A DNA stretch of 64,000 bases from Nelumbo lutea (GCA_022828595.1 JAKGHH010000005.1:55237655-55301654), one strand, 5' to 3'; shown: positions 48,967 to 60,345, counted from the first letter of the stretch. A program made the numbers and translations. The notes: generated from the sequence alone by a model not told the origin.

Positions 48967-49628
48967 AAAGCGTGAACTATTGCACCACAGGAAAATATCA
49001 AGAGGGAAGGGTAATTTTTCGAGTGTCAATAGAATGAAAACCTATAATATTGAAGTGGTCCTTCATTGATAAAATATGGCTCAAATGGGATTTGAGTATG
49101 AGGTAGAGGAATTGGCAATGCATTTCATCATCATCATCATCCATAACTTATCCCAATTATATGGGGTTGGTTACATGAATCCTATTTTATCAATTCACTA
49201 TGTTTAAAGTGATATCCATTGTTAAATTATTAGAGCTTAAATAATTTTTTACTACTTCTACCTATGTTCTTTTTGCTCTACCCCTAAATTTTCAAGCTCT
49301 TTCTATTTGTAGCAAATCACTTCTTCTAATTGGAGTTGTTGGCGGTCTTCTATGCATCTCATTAAACCATTTTAGCATATTTTCACATTTTATTACTTAT
49401 TGGAGTTATTCCTAAGTTTTTAAAGATGACTTTATTCTTAATTTTATCATTTCTAGTTTTTCCACTCATCCATCTTAGCATTGGCATTTTTATTACACTC
49501 ATTTTTTTAATGCATTATTTCTTAACAACACTCTGCTCCATATAACATGGTTAGTTTTACAACTATTTTATAAAAATTTTCTTTTAATCTAAGTGGTATT
49601 CTCCTATCACACAAACGTCAAATGCACC

Positions 49629-49750
49629 TAGACCTGTTCACGGGCCATGCTTCAGGCCTAATTTTACATTGTCTCGGGTTCGGGCTTCGGGCCAGGCCCA
49701 TTAGAATTTTGACAAAAGCCAAGCTTGAGCCAGGCCCATGAATAGGTCTA
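49629..49750. mobile_element. hAT-type MITE inside the RTE
   Basis: Inverted ends TAGACCTGTTCACGGGCC and (from the right) TAGACCTATTCATGGGCC. The 8-bp flanks aatgcacc and gatgcacc match 7/8. Removing it restores the RTE's continuity. Confidence 0.75.
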
Positions 49751-50237
49751 GATGCACCCCTCCAGTTTACCTGGTTTGCTCTAATTCGTTGGGTGGCATC
49801 CTCCTCAATATCTCTCCCTTTGTTGAACCAAGGTATGAAAATGGTCACATTGAGTTATCCCTTGATCTCCAATCCCATACATCCTTATTTACACTTCTAT
49901 TATTATTAAATTTATATGTCATGTATTCTATTTTAGTCCTACTTATATTAAAACCTGCAGGCATTTGTCCATAAGCTTAATTTTGCATTTAATCATTCAT
50001 TAGTTTCATCAATTAAAACAGCATCATCCATGAACATTTACTATGAAACTTCTTCCTAAACATGTTTAATCAATTTATCAATGATTAGTACAAATAGATA
50101 AAGGCCAAATGTTGATCCTTTGTGAAAATCCACTATAACTGAACACTTGAAGTCTCTCCCATTGGTGTTCTAACATTGGTTGTTACCTCTTCATAAATAT
50201 CCTTAAGTAGGTTTTGTATATTGATTTTGAACCTATT

Positions 50238-50465
50238 TCTTTTTTTTTTTTTTGGAACTAAGAGGAACTACACAAGATCCGGGGGAGGGGAAGAGCTTAA
50301 CATTAGGATTTGAAGGAACTTCCTTAGCCATCCAATCTATTGCTTGATTAGCCTCCCTGAAGACATGATGATAATCCACTCCGCGCCCCAAATGTTCGTT
50401 GATCTTCCTACAATCTTCTAGAATTGTCCTCATCCTCCACGAGTAGTCTGTCTTCTTCTTAAGAC
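50238..50465 (-). mobile_element. 5'-truncated L1 end inserted in the RTE
   Basis: A poly-A tail (T-run at about 50238-50252) preceded on the - strand by an RNase H C-terminal piece: HHVFREANQAIDWMAKE. The RTE reading continues on both sides. The 5' boundary is approximate. Confidence 0.65.
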
Positions 50466-50620
50466 ACGAGATGACGGGTTGTCCTCTTTACTATGACCCA
50501 CCATATTATTTCTCTACGAACGCCATCATAAACCTTTTCTAAATCAATGAACACCATATTGAAATGAGTGAACTCCGTCATAAGACAAGGGCCCTTGTCT
50601 TTGTTCCTTTGTTTTTTTTT

Positions 50621-51034
50621 TTTTTTTTGCTAGTGTTGAAAACTCTCTTCTTCTCTCAAAAAGGTTTAACTTAATAAAAGCATGTCAGGCATTAAACTTA
50701 ATAAGTAGTGCCCAAAAATCTCTCACTTGTGGTATGAAAAAGTTTTTGGGCAAAAGGTGAGTTTGGCCAAGTAAGAGGTCTACTTTAGTAAATAGACTCT
50801 ATGTAAGTTCTAGAAAATGATTGCTAAAGCTTTCCAAATCAAAAGTTGTAGTGAAAAATAATTTATACAATCAATGTACCCTGAATGGTGAGAAAAAATA
50901 TGATTAGGATTTTCAAGAAGTTGCAGTGAAAAATAAATTATGCGACAAAAACACAGAGACGCCGCAATCCCGATACGTCTCGTTGAAATGTGCTATAATC
51001 CTCCATTTTCTCCAAACCAGCACACCATTTTTTC
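50621..51034. other. Intergenic, no feature recognised
   Basis: No supported exon or element. Confidence 0.35.
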
Positions 51035-51171
51035 AGGAGAAAGCAGATGAAGATGCCCCAAAACCTGAGGAAGAGACGCCAAAAATTGATCAAGGAATTG
51101 CTTCATTTGCTATTGATGCATATGCCCGAAAATTTGACCAAAGAATCACAATCTCACTTGATAACCGATAA
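51035..51171 (+). other. Orphan exon-like fragment
   Basis: After a pyrimidine tract ending TTTTTTCAG, an open frame reads EKADEDAPKPEEETPKIDQG, then IASFAIDAYARKFDQR, to a TAA. The acidic Pro/Glu-rich start and acceptor-like site look exonic. I do not recognise the family and see no neighbouring exons. Confidence 0.3.
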
Positions 51172-52363
51172 GAAGTATATGCGCTAAAAACTTGATCAAA
51201 TTAGTTCCACCACATCCCAGATTAAGAAAAATGTAGTGTTCTCAACCCCCAGAATTAAATGACAAAATAAATCTTCAACTTTAAGCGATACTCTGTTTGA
51301 TGTTCAACTTTAAGCAGCATTTTATAATCAAAACAGAGTACCACAACCACCACCACATCCCACTGTGCCCATAAACAGTGCTTTCTTAATTTGATCTTCT
51401 TGCAAGTGATCAATTCATCTAACATTTGGAAGAAAAGAAAAGAAAATACGAGAAATATGTCAGCAAATTTATCGGTATGATATCTGAATTACCACCATGT
51501 AACGAATACGTGAAACATAGCTTACCGCTAGAAGCACCTTCAGAACTAAATCAACTTCGATAACTACATACTTACATGTAATTATATACAAGATTTGTTA
51601 GAAAAGAATAGGAATAGCAAAGAAAAGTTTAACCAAGAGATGTTAAAAACAATGAAACAGAAAATGTTGACCGAGTTCAAACAAATCCAATTGACATTTA
51701 ATTACGGCCAAGCAGCCTTGATAGTTCTCTACATAGGTTGTTGCATGGTTTTCTAGAGCACCATTAGATTTCTTCATTTCTCTCCAACCATTCTCCTCTC
51801 CATTGCCATTCTTTTTGTTCGTTCATGGCTCAAATTCATGGCGAGCCGACATTTTCTTCATTCCAACATTATTGCTTTCTCAGCGATTTCTCACCTGAGC
51901 TGTAGTTCTCATCATCTCCTCTAAGCTCTCTTTCATCGCCTTGTTTTCTATATGTAGAGCCTGGTCTTCCCATCCATAAATACATTCCCTTCAATATCTC
52001 CAGATCTCCCTCCTTATCATGGAGGGTGTGGCTCTTTAGTTTGACCTCCACCTTCTCAACCCGCTTAGGTCCAATCATGTCAATAGTGAGAAACTGATGT
52101 TCACAAAAAAAAAAAAAGGCTACAACACCCACCTCCTATTGCTGGTTCTTCTCTACCATGGGCTTCAAATGAATCATTTCTGTCCTATTATTGTAGAGAG
52201 AGAGAGAGAGACACCTTTGGTCGGTTCGGTTGTTAAGAGGAAGAAAACCATGCACAGTTCACTTGGAGGGGTGGTATGGGAAATTTGATATCTTTTGATG
52301 GTAAATCACTAAGAGGGTGAGATGGGATTCAGTGCTCAAACCGTTGTCACACCTTTTATAGCC
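51172..52363. other. Intergenic, no feature recognised
   Basis: An 87-residue - strand frame (51869-52132) has charged, Gag-like texture but no motif. (GA)n run at 52195-52212. Confidence 0.35.
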
Positions 52364-52417
52364 GCGCATTGGGAATATCTCTATATACTTTTTTTATGGG
52401 GAGATATTCTCAACGCA
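52364..52417. repeat. Hairpin sharing a GCATTGGGAA core with 36702-36771
   Basis: GCGCATTGGGAATATCTC pairs imperfectly with GAGATATTCTCAACGCAA (about 15 of 18) around a short loop. Confidence 0.5.
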
Positions 52418-53007
52418 AGTGCAAAGGAGTGTGTGAACAATGTGAGCATAATCTTGTGAGGACCAAATCCAATTTCCTCTTGAGATTTTGAAAAGTGACA
52501 GTAAATTTAGGAGAAACGAAAAATAGTCATAGTGAGTTTTAGATGTTATTATTGCACATTTGCACGCCATTACATACTATACGTGAAATCATTTGAAGTG
52601 CCAGAGAATGGTCATCCTGCCTGATAACATGGAACTTGACACCCCCTCCCAAAGAAGAAAAAGGAATCGATGAAACTTTGGCCAAAAGAAGAACCATGAT
52701 CTATGGAGTCTTTTTTAGGAAAATTTACAAATTAGTACCCTGTACCTTGGGCCTAGTCTTCAGTCCCCAATCTTTAAAACATGTCAATCCAATACCCAAA
52801 CTTTCAAAATGTATTAACTTAGTACCATTAATCACTTGTTAAATAGAATGCAAAAAGATAAAAATACCCTTTAAATGTCATATAATTTTTTTATCAACCA
52901 TCCAAATGCCCTTATGAATGTGCACCAGTATTCAGTAGCATCTAGAAATCAGTAAACATGCAGAACGAGCAAAAACCCAAGAAAAGAATTTGTACATGAA
53001 TTTGCAT

Positions 53008-53184
53008 TCACTGGCATTGGAAAGTCCGCAAATCCTTTGCTTCAAGCTCACGCTGGATTTTATCTTCCAGCTTGTCTAAATAGGCTTCATATATCTTTCT
53101 GCCTTGGGTGAGATTACAGTTTTCTACTTGCATCAAGACTTCATTTGGTCTTCTTCCACTGCTACCACTTGTTCTTCGCCCCAT
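53008..53184 (-). CDS. Small 58-residue open frame in the Pack-MULE
   Basis: Intact ATG-to-TGA frame. It begins MGRRTSGSSGRRPNEVLM, followed by VENCNLTQGRKIYEAYL and a charged helical end. The basic/Ser-Gly start and helical rest look like real protein rather than random translation. I do not recognise the family. It may be a captured exon; expression is unknown. Confidence 0.3.
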   Translation of the reverse strand: MGRRTSGSSGRRPNEVLMQVENCNLTQGRKIYEAYLDKLEDKIQRELEAKDLRTFQCQ

Positions 53185-53439
53185 TATGAAAATGGCCTAT
53201 TTCTTTACAGGTTATGATCTTTATTACACAAATAGTTGTACCATCATCTCTTGAACTCATTGTTGTTCTCAAAGCGGAGACCTAAATTGATCAACCCTTG
53301 TGAGGTCAAATGTCAAAACTACTTACCATCTAGAGATCGACACTCAAGTCCATCTCATTGGATTTAACATTAAAATGGAGGCACTGAAGCATTGCCGCTC
53401 CAACCAAAAGCATCTCCAGAAAACTAATAGTTGGCCGTG

Positions 53440-53812
53440 TTCACTCCCAAATTATAGAAAAAAACAGCAGCAGCTCCAGCTCCTCCACTGATTTCACCTG
53501 AACTCTCACCCAATTATGCACCAGGGCCAGCACCGGTAACCCCTGATGACTGTGATGCTGTGGGCTGTACCTGCACCGTCTTTCAAACATGGCATTTGAA
53601 AATGATGCAACCACTAGCATCACTGGGCCTGAAGCAACCTGTCCCTGCCCGCCTGCCAAAAAAATCATTAGGCAACCAGGCAGAGCCAATGGCGGAAGAA
53701 CTTGTCCCCACAGTGAAAGTATCTCGAACTAACCGTGCAGTGTTACTACGCTCCCTGCAGATGCTACAAGGTGATGCAGTGTCACATTGGTGACTGTTCC
53801 ACCGCTGCTAAG
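53440..53812 (+). pseudogene. Captured Pro/Ala-rich exon-like segment
   Basis: The + strand frame reads [20 protein letters not shown], then [19 protein letters not shown], and stays open to a TGA at 53791-53793. The Pro/Ala/Ser stretch next to a Cys-rich segment resembles extracellular domains of plant surface proteins, but I cannot assign it. Antisense frames are also open, so the strand is uncertain. Confidence 0.35.
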
Positions 53813-54576
53813 GATGCAGATTCCATGCCCCCCTGCCACCTTGCGTAATTTGATACACACTCGACCACATCCGCACTTGCCCAGACTTCGAGAACATGCG
53901 ACCAGAGTTCGCTGGGGCTGTTGCGAGTGACGATTATTGGTGGTTTCCGCTTTCAACAAGAAACTGAACCCAACGAAACTATTCTGAAGGAACCCCATTA
54001 CACTTCTTTCATTTCGTTGAGGAAGAAAATGATGAACAGTACTTTATTTTAAAAGGATAATTTTAACATTTTCAAAAATGTTAAATTCCACATGATATCA
54101 TTAACATTTTCAACGAAACTAAGTTGACATGTTTTGAAAGTTTAGGTTCTGGATTGACCCATTTTGAAATTCAGAGACCAAAGTGGGACTACACCCAAAG
54201 TACCAAGGTACTAATCTGCAATTTTCCTTTTTTTTTCTTTTATAAATACAATCAGTGAATAAATCTGCCTTACCCACCAACTAATTACATTTCTGATTCT
54301 CATTAAAACAAAATACCTTTGAATGTATGAAGCTTCCGATCATATATTTTTGATAAATCAAGCTTCCGATCATATTTTACAATGCCCGAATGCCCCGTAT
54401 CCATCAACAGACTGCTGGAAGCCAAGGTGAGATGATTTCAATGGTCATCTGGCATACACACACACACAGGTATCCATGTATCAGACCCTAACCTCTACAC
54501 TGGTTGAAGCTCACTTTGAGAAAAACATGTAAGAGAGATCTGCAACAGAGTCTGGGTTAACAGACTTTGACAACCA

Positions 54577-56051
54577 CTAACGAAATATCTCTGGGAAAGT
54601 CCACATTAAAAACCTTGAAAAGATCTCAGACTCCAAGAATTCAATATGAGCAGCACGTCCTATGAAGGTGTCCAGATTCATTCCTTGGGAAGAGATGCCA
54701 AAACTAACATCACAACGCATGAGAATGCGTGTCTCAGAGGATGGGCTGTTGATCTGATCCAAACAATTATTTAGCATATCCATGAAGGTTTTGCCCTTCT
54801 TTGAGTAGTCCAATGATGATGCAGGGCACGGTTCAATTCTGGCTGAATGATATGGAACATAGCCATCCTGAGACATGAAATCAAGGAAAACATTAGAGAA
54901 AGCCAAACCAAAACAATCATCCCAAAAAGAGGCAATATCAAATAAAGAACAATCTGTTTTTCTTTGATCCATCACACAAAGAACAAAAAAAAAAATTGAA
55001 AATGAGATTTTAAGAATTTCAAGTATCCAACCACCCGACGTTCGACCTCAAAACGAGTAAAACTTGTCATGTTTACATGAAAATTTTAATTTTCTTTCAG
55101 TCTGGAAAAGTGAAAAACATAGGTACAACCAAAGAAAAATCAGATGCCTTATTAGATTTTCATATCTAGAACCCTATGATATATTGAATCCTCAAAATAA
55201 ATAATAAATAAAATAGACAAATAAAAAGAATAATTCCTTACAAAAGTCCTACCTATAAAAGAAAATCATGAAAGACAAAAAGGGAATACCTGAGGTGAGG
55301 ATAAAAGGATTATGTTCTTGAAGTTGTTCAATGTCTTTTGCTGAAAAAGGAAAGAAAAGTTGTTTCAGAGTCTTGTTTCTAATGGGGGAAAAACTATCCC
55401 CTTCTTTCCAAACAACCATGTGTCAGGTCAGTTGGTCATGCATATTATTGCAATGTCCAGCAGATTTTACACTTAGAAAAAGCATCAGAGGGTAATCTAG
55501 TTTCAATACCTTGCAAAGATTGTAGAAGAAAGTTTTCTGTAGTTCTGGGTTGTCACTGAAAGTAAGTTGGTGAATACACTGTGTTCCTTTGAGCTTTTTT
55601 AGAAGCCACAGTCCAGAGTTGAATAAAGAGTTTGAGCTGTATAGATACCCTAAGTGTGGTCCGGATACTGACATGTATGTATATAGGTATTTCAAATATG
55701 GCTCTATCATGGTCTCTGAGACAAATAAAAAGTACATGCTTAATATAAACACAAGCAATAAAGACCACAGTCGCCGAGCTAAGGATTGCTACCTGTTAAG
55801 GCAGTTCTTATAATGACATTCCCAATGGAATGCCCAACGAAACTAAGCTTGATATTTTTTATGCCCCCAGATCTTGACATTTTATCAATTTTCCTTCTAA
55901 GAAAAGATGTCACTTCTTCTGCCAGCCTCGAGCCCATTTCTATGAAGTCTCCAGTTGTTTTGTCTTCATTCACCTCTGACATGAGACACTCTGCCCCAGG
56001 ATCAACCAAAAGCCACTGATTCCGAACAAGCCGTAAATCAAGATGATGTCC
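54577..56051 (-). CDS. FAM135-like putative serine esterase, 3' part
   Basis: Four exons on the - strand, 5' to 3': 56051-55793, 55715-55510, 55340-55290, 54867-54577. All junctions are GT-AG and in frame, giving the C-terminal 268 residues and a TAG stop. The first exon opens GHHLDLRLVRNQWLL and contains the nucleophile elbow GHSIGN (the G-x-S-x-G serine). Exon 2 has YMSVSGPHLGYLYSSNSLF, then QCIHQLTFSDNPELQ. Exon 3 reads QKTLNNFKNIILLSSPQ. The last exon has DGYVPYHSARIEPC and the catalytic-histidine region GRAAHIEFLES, ending FPEIFR. This is the DUF676 alpha/beta-hydrolase end of plant FAM135-type proteins, normally about 800 residues. The N-terminal exons (DUF3657 region) are not within the next 8 kb and presumably lie past 64000. 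Catalytic residues look intact; no substrate is known to me. Confidence 0.9.
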
Positions 56052-56739
56052 CTATTTATGTGGTCAAAGGTAAAAAGAAATTAGACCATTGACCTATATC
56101 TGAACTATGAATCAGGAGCAAAGCATCATGAAGAAAGTAATAAGAATAAATCTAAACATTGAAGTAGCCCAGAGAAATGGAGTTATCTTTAGGCCACAGA
56201 GCTAAAGTCAATATGATGTTTAAATAGCACTAGAATAAGATAAATGCATGGATGCTAATAGAATGTAAATACCAGAGTAAACAAGTAACAAGGAAAGATG
56301 CAGCCTCAGAAAAATTGCAGAACCTTTCAATCTAGAATGCACTTGCTGCAGATAAGATTGGCATGCTTATTTAATAAAAAATTAAGGAACCCAATCACTT
56401 TTTATGTTCAACCTAGGACAAGAGTTCAAATGACTTGAATATATTTAGGACAAAAAACATATTCCAAAATGAAAGAGATTAATGACAGATCTGGGGGGGG
56501 GGGGGGGGAGAAAAACATAAATGATTACATGCATCAAGAAATTAATGTGGAACAAAGTTAAAATGTATTTTTTTAATAATTGAACAAAGTTAAAATGTTG
56601 ACATTAGATGATATCTCAAGTTCACTTTTTAGGAAATGGAATTCAAACTAAGCAATATTTTCAGCACCCAATTAACTGTTAAAATTCTACCAATGCCTGA
56701 CTTCGTTGGGTTGCCAAGGATGCACCAAACAAGATTTTA
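56052..56739 (-). other. Start of a long intron of the esterase gene
   Basis: No upstream exon (expected to encode a VFVHGFQ-type end) is visible. Contains a 16-base G-run at 56493-56508. Confidence 0.5.
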
Positions 56740-56882
56740 GGGTCCATTTGGTTCGTGGGAATAGGGGTCTGGAATTGGGAATCAGAATGGCCCATTCTGA
56801 TTCTAGACGTTTGGTTGGGCAGAATGGGAGTCATGCATATCTTATGGAATCCAATTCTGATTCCTGTCTTAACCAAACAGGC
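56740..56882. mobile_element. MITE candidate
   Basis: Begins GGGTCCATTTGGTTCG and ends CTTAACCAAACAG, with internal GGAATC(A/C)GAAT / ATTC(T)GATTC inverted words. Typical of small plant MITEs; no clear target duplication. Confidence 0.5.
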
Positions 56883-57505
56883 AGGGGATCTGACAACAAA
56901 TCAAACTGACCCTAATTTTATGGTTCACATCTGTAGGGGACAAACTAGATTAAGTTATACTCCTTGTGGATGATGAAGAAGCAACATATTTCCATCCCCT
57001 TAAGATATCTACAGAGAAAAGAGAAAAGATATCCATGGTCCATGATGAGCCCGCCTTTACCAATATATTTTCTATCAATGCTTCATTACTGTGGATTATT
57101 TCCTAGAATGTGCATTTCTTTCCTCCCAAGTAGACCAAAGAATTGTTGTCCTTGCACATCTCCACATAATCTTTCCTATATCCCCTATAGGAAAAAGACG
57201 GGATTAGTAAGTGCAGAGTAGTTTCATCACTTTGCATAAAAAGCACATGTAGTAATTTTCAAATGTTCTACCTAGAAACAAAATGGCCTTATCTTGGGTG
57301 GAAGTGGTTCTTGCCAAACTTCTTTTATCATTAAAAAAAATCCTTTAAGAGGAAACAAAAGAAAGAACTTGAAAAAAGCAAGCACAGAGAAAGTACTTGA
57401 TGGATTAGCAATCTGAATTCTACTATCATAGAAGACCACCGCAAAAAAATGAGGAGATCAATGACATGAAGTCTCAAAGTCCCTCAAAAAATTAGGAGGT
57501 CAATC

Positions 57506-57760
57506 TTGAGTCACACAGAAAGATGGCCAGTTAGACCCAAGCTGGATTTTATGGCTTTTAATGAAAGGTTGGAAGGGGTATTCTCGGAAGAAGTATTTGA
57601 GGCGATTGCAGAAATGGAAGGGGACAAAGCCCCAGGGTCAGGCGAGTTTACCATGGCTTTCTACAAGTGTTGGCCTTTCTTGAAGGATGACCAAGTGAAT
57701 GTTTTCAAGGAATTTGCTGATCAGGAAAAAAATTTGTTTAGGGAATTTCATTTCTATTGA
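57506..57760 (+). pseudogene. L1 reverse transcriptase N-terminal fragment
   Basis: The + strand frame reads LDFMAFNERLEGVFSEEVFE, AIAEMEGDKAPGSGEFTMAF and CWPFLKDDQVNVFKEF. This is the classic start of the plant L1 reverse transcriptase domain (DKAPGPDGFT motif, here PG-S-G-EFT). It breaks off after about 80 residues. It sits in the presumed esterase intron, opposite to the gene. Confidence 0.75.
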
Positions 57761-57769
57761 TCTGTTGAG

Positions 57770-57896
57770 AATACTTTTTTTTTTTGTAATCAATAAAGAA
57801 GAAAACTTTTATTAAGAATGAGAGATAAAACAAAGCAGGTGACAAGTTATCCCTCCGATGGAAACATCCGATGTCCAACCAATACACACCCCTCCA
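57770..57896 (-). mobile_element. Short LINE 3' tail candidate
   Basis: A T-run followed on the + strand by AATAAAGAAGAAAACTTTTATT resembles a reversed LINE 3' end with poly-A tail. Too short to classify. Confidence 0.3.
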
Positions 57897-58060
57897 GCTA
57901 GGGGTGAGCAAAAAAAACGGGAAAACCAAATCGAACGAAACCGAACTGAAAAATCGGTTAATCGAACCAACTGGTTCGGTTTTGGTTAACCTTATAAAAA
58001 AAGCAGCGGTTAACCGAACCGACCGGTATATATACAATAATATATATAACATATTATATA
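57897..58060. mobile_element. hAT-type terminus or MITE
   Basis: Begins TAGGGGTGAGCAAAAAAAAC followed by CCGAAC/GGTTCGG-rich subterminal repeats, as in hAT elements. The same terminus recurs at 58313. A second end was not found. Confidence 0.45.
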
Positions 58061-58924
58061 TTATATTTTTATTTTTATTTTTTAAAATTGAATAAACCTG
58101 GGTGTGCGTGCCTATGGCCTGCCCGCCTTTTCAGTTTTCAACATTCCCAGTTACTCACTTTCCCACTTTTAAATGGTCAAAAATTTTAGTTTTTCCCTTT
58201 CCCAAGTCCCAACGCACACTCGCCAAGGCCGAGTGAATCTGGGCGCACACGGCACACTCGCCTTTTCAGTTTTCCCCTTCTTCGAAAATCAAAACCTAAA
58301 GGTCCTAAACCATAGGGGTGAGCATAATTCGGTTAAAACCGAAAAACAGAACTGAAATTTCGGTTTCAGTTCCGGTTTAATCGGTCGGCCTATTCGGTTT
58401 TTCGGCTAGGTTCAGTTATTCTATTCGGTTTTTGTTCATTTCGGTTACCATATTTTCCAATTCGATTAAACTAAAAAATCAAATTAGTTTTATATTTATA
58501 TATCTTAATATTATTTATATTATGATTTATAATTTTATACTAATATTTAATTAATTAATACATATATAGTTATATATGGAATGGAAGATCGACCATTAAC
58601 CAAATTAGCAAAAAAATAGGCAATTCCGCATACATTACATTAGCGTATTAGACATGTTCACGTTATCACTTATCACGTAAAGTCCAAATTGGCAAATTCC
58701 AAAACAACACGAAATTTGAAAATAGAAAGAGAAACTCTTCGTCTCTTCATCTTCCTCATTGCGGCGCTTCCAATTCCAGAATACAGACCTGAGAGTTGAG
58801 AATTCCATAGTTCCATTCCAGAGTATAGACTTTCCACTCTAGTTTCCAGTTCGACACTTCGTCTTCCTCATCATTTGTTCCAGTCGACTCCAGAGCAAGA
58901 GCCAAGAGCAGACCAGACTCCATC

Positions 58925-59481
58925 TGTTATGGGCCCGAGAATAGGATCTCGTCACGGGTCGATCCATGGGGAAAACCTCCTGTTTTCCCGTGTTCCTCCC
59001 TGCTCTTGATGAACCTATCTTGGCGCCCTAATGGTGATTTGTCCAAGAGATCACCTTACTCTCCTTGCTCTCTTTCTTGACTGAAATTTTCGATGGTTTT
59101 ATCCAATATTCTCAGCTCCTTAAATAGGAGATTACAAGAGATAAGAGTCCTACTTTTAGGAAGACTCCTTGCTAATTAGGAAGACTCCCTACTAATCTAT
59201 CCTACTGAACTGATAAGATAAGATAAGATAAGACTCCCTTAATCTATCCTACTGAACTGATAAGATAAGATAAGACTCCCTACTAATCCATACTACTGAA
59301 CTGATCAGATAAGAACACTGAATAGATAAGACTCCTACTAGTCCCTGCTACTGAAAGCAGATAAGGTAAGAATACTGAATAGATAAGATAGGATGAGAAC
59401 ACTAAATTTTTGCTGCTGAGAACACTAAATTACTGCTGCTGCTGCACTAAATTACTGCTGCTGCTTCCAGTGCCCACATTA
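58925..59481 (-). mobile_element. Insertion, probable solo LTR
   Basis: Flanked by ccatc (58920-58924 and 59482-59486). It starts TGTTATGGGCCCGAG. On the - strand a TATTTAAGG TATA-like word lies mid-element. It contains imperfect tandem units of about 45 bp with GATAAGATAAGA at 59160-59400. The right end is TA rather than the canonical CA, so this is tentative. Confidence 0.4.
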
Positions 59482-59514
59482 CCATCACTCCAGAGAGGCA
59501 GAGATCGAGATTCG

Positions 59515-59727
59515 AGAATCCTCCCAAACAGAATTTTTCGTCTGCCACAGTTCAGGCAGGCACTCTGCACTTAGGCACTCCTTCACCGCCAGTTTACAGG
59601 CTTACAACAGCCAACAGGTATTTATTAACTTAATCCTCCCAAACAGAGTTCTTCGTCTGCCGCAGTTCAGGCAGGCACTCCTTCACCGCCAGTTTACAGG
59701 CTTACAACAGCCAACAGGTATTTATTA

Positions 59728-59730
<3 letters not shown>
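59515..59730. repeat. Tandem duplication of about 105-110 bp
   Basis: ATCCTCCCAAACAGA...GCCAACAGGTATTTATTAACT occurs twice in a row. The first copy has an extra CTGCACTTAGGCACT. It lies in the presumed leader of the hAT gene and duplicates a possible splice donor (ACAGGTATTT). Confidence 0.85.
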
Positions 59731-59758
<28 letters not shown>

Positions 59759-59770
59759 CTTCTTCTTCTC
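59731..59770. repeat. (TTC)n microsatellite
   Basis: Thirteen or so TTC units directly after the tandem duplication. Confidence 0.9.
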
Positions 59771-60009
59771 CAGAAGTCCAAAGTCCCAGCATTCTGAAAG
59801 TGACACTACCAAAGGTTGAAGGCATTCTGAAATTCTCTAATCATTCTTTTTACCATTAATAAATACTTGTAATCCATCTGATGAATCCGGCTATTCTGTT
59901 CTGTGGAGTGTAGATTCAGTTCGGAAATTGATATTTTTCCTCAATGACCATCCCAACAATGACTTATAACTGTTTTACACTTTTACTTTGTTGTCTTGTT
60001 GACTCTAAG

Positions 60010-60345
60010 CCTAAGGTATAAACTAATGAGAATTGCCTTCAAATAATCTGGTACACTTCTCATTCCAGATGATCCACAGAATCATGGGGGGAGCTGATCG
60101 GATCACAGAATGAAGCTGAGAGTTCTTAGTGCTGAGGGCCCACCAATGAAGAAGTCTTTGAGTGAGAGTGGGCTGGGTAGATTGGAACCATCGGATCATT
60201 GGAATATCAAACAAATTTCTGAATGACCAGATTTTACGACCAAGAACAATTGCATTGAAGAGATGATTGATGGTTTCTGTGTGATGAGATCCAGGACAAT
60301 GACACTTTGGAACCATGCACAGACCTTTCTTTGAAATCATTTCCT
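60010..60345 (-). pseudogene. LINE zf-RVT fragment
   Basis: The - strand encodes MVPKCHCPGSHHTETINHLF, then WSFRNLFDIPMI and MILWIIWNEKCTRLFEG. This is the zinc-binding region following plant LINE-type reverse transcriptases. Truncated at both ends, inside the hAT leader. Confidence 0.6.

Larger units (their letters stand above)
49120..50620 (-). pseudogene. RTE-type LINE, interrupted and decayed
   Basis: Read on the - strand: FIDLEKVYDG with WWVIVKR (about 50550-50480, the start of the reverse transcriptase palm), QNLLKDIYEEV and RTPMGE (about 50220-50150), MFMDDAV (about 50030; the active-site FADD box with the first residues altered), EEDATQRIRANQVNW (about 49810), then the conserved 3' tail with the ATATGGGGTTGG word. 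Many stops. A hAT MITE (49629-49750) and a truncated L1 (about 50238-50465) are inserted in it. Confidence 0.7.
52718..54227. mobile_element. Candidate Pack-MULE
   Basis: Inverted ends of about 115 bp: GGAAAATTTACAAATTAGTA on the left and, from the right, GGAAAATTGCAGATTAGTA. The matching continues through AAACATGTCAA and AACTTTCAAAA words. The flanks are T-rich, so a 9-bp duplication cannot be judged. The interior (about 53,000-54,000) is clearly GC-richer and exon-like compared with surrounding DNA, has no transposase, and carries open frames on both strands. This is what a Mutator-like element carrying captured host sequence looks like. Confidence 0.65.

Noticed and set aside
56740..56970. 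Several 65-72 residue frames on both strands
   Set aside because: All translations of a MITE with internal inverted words.
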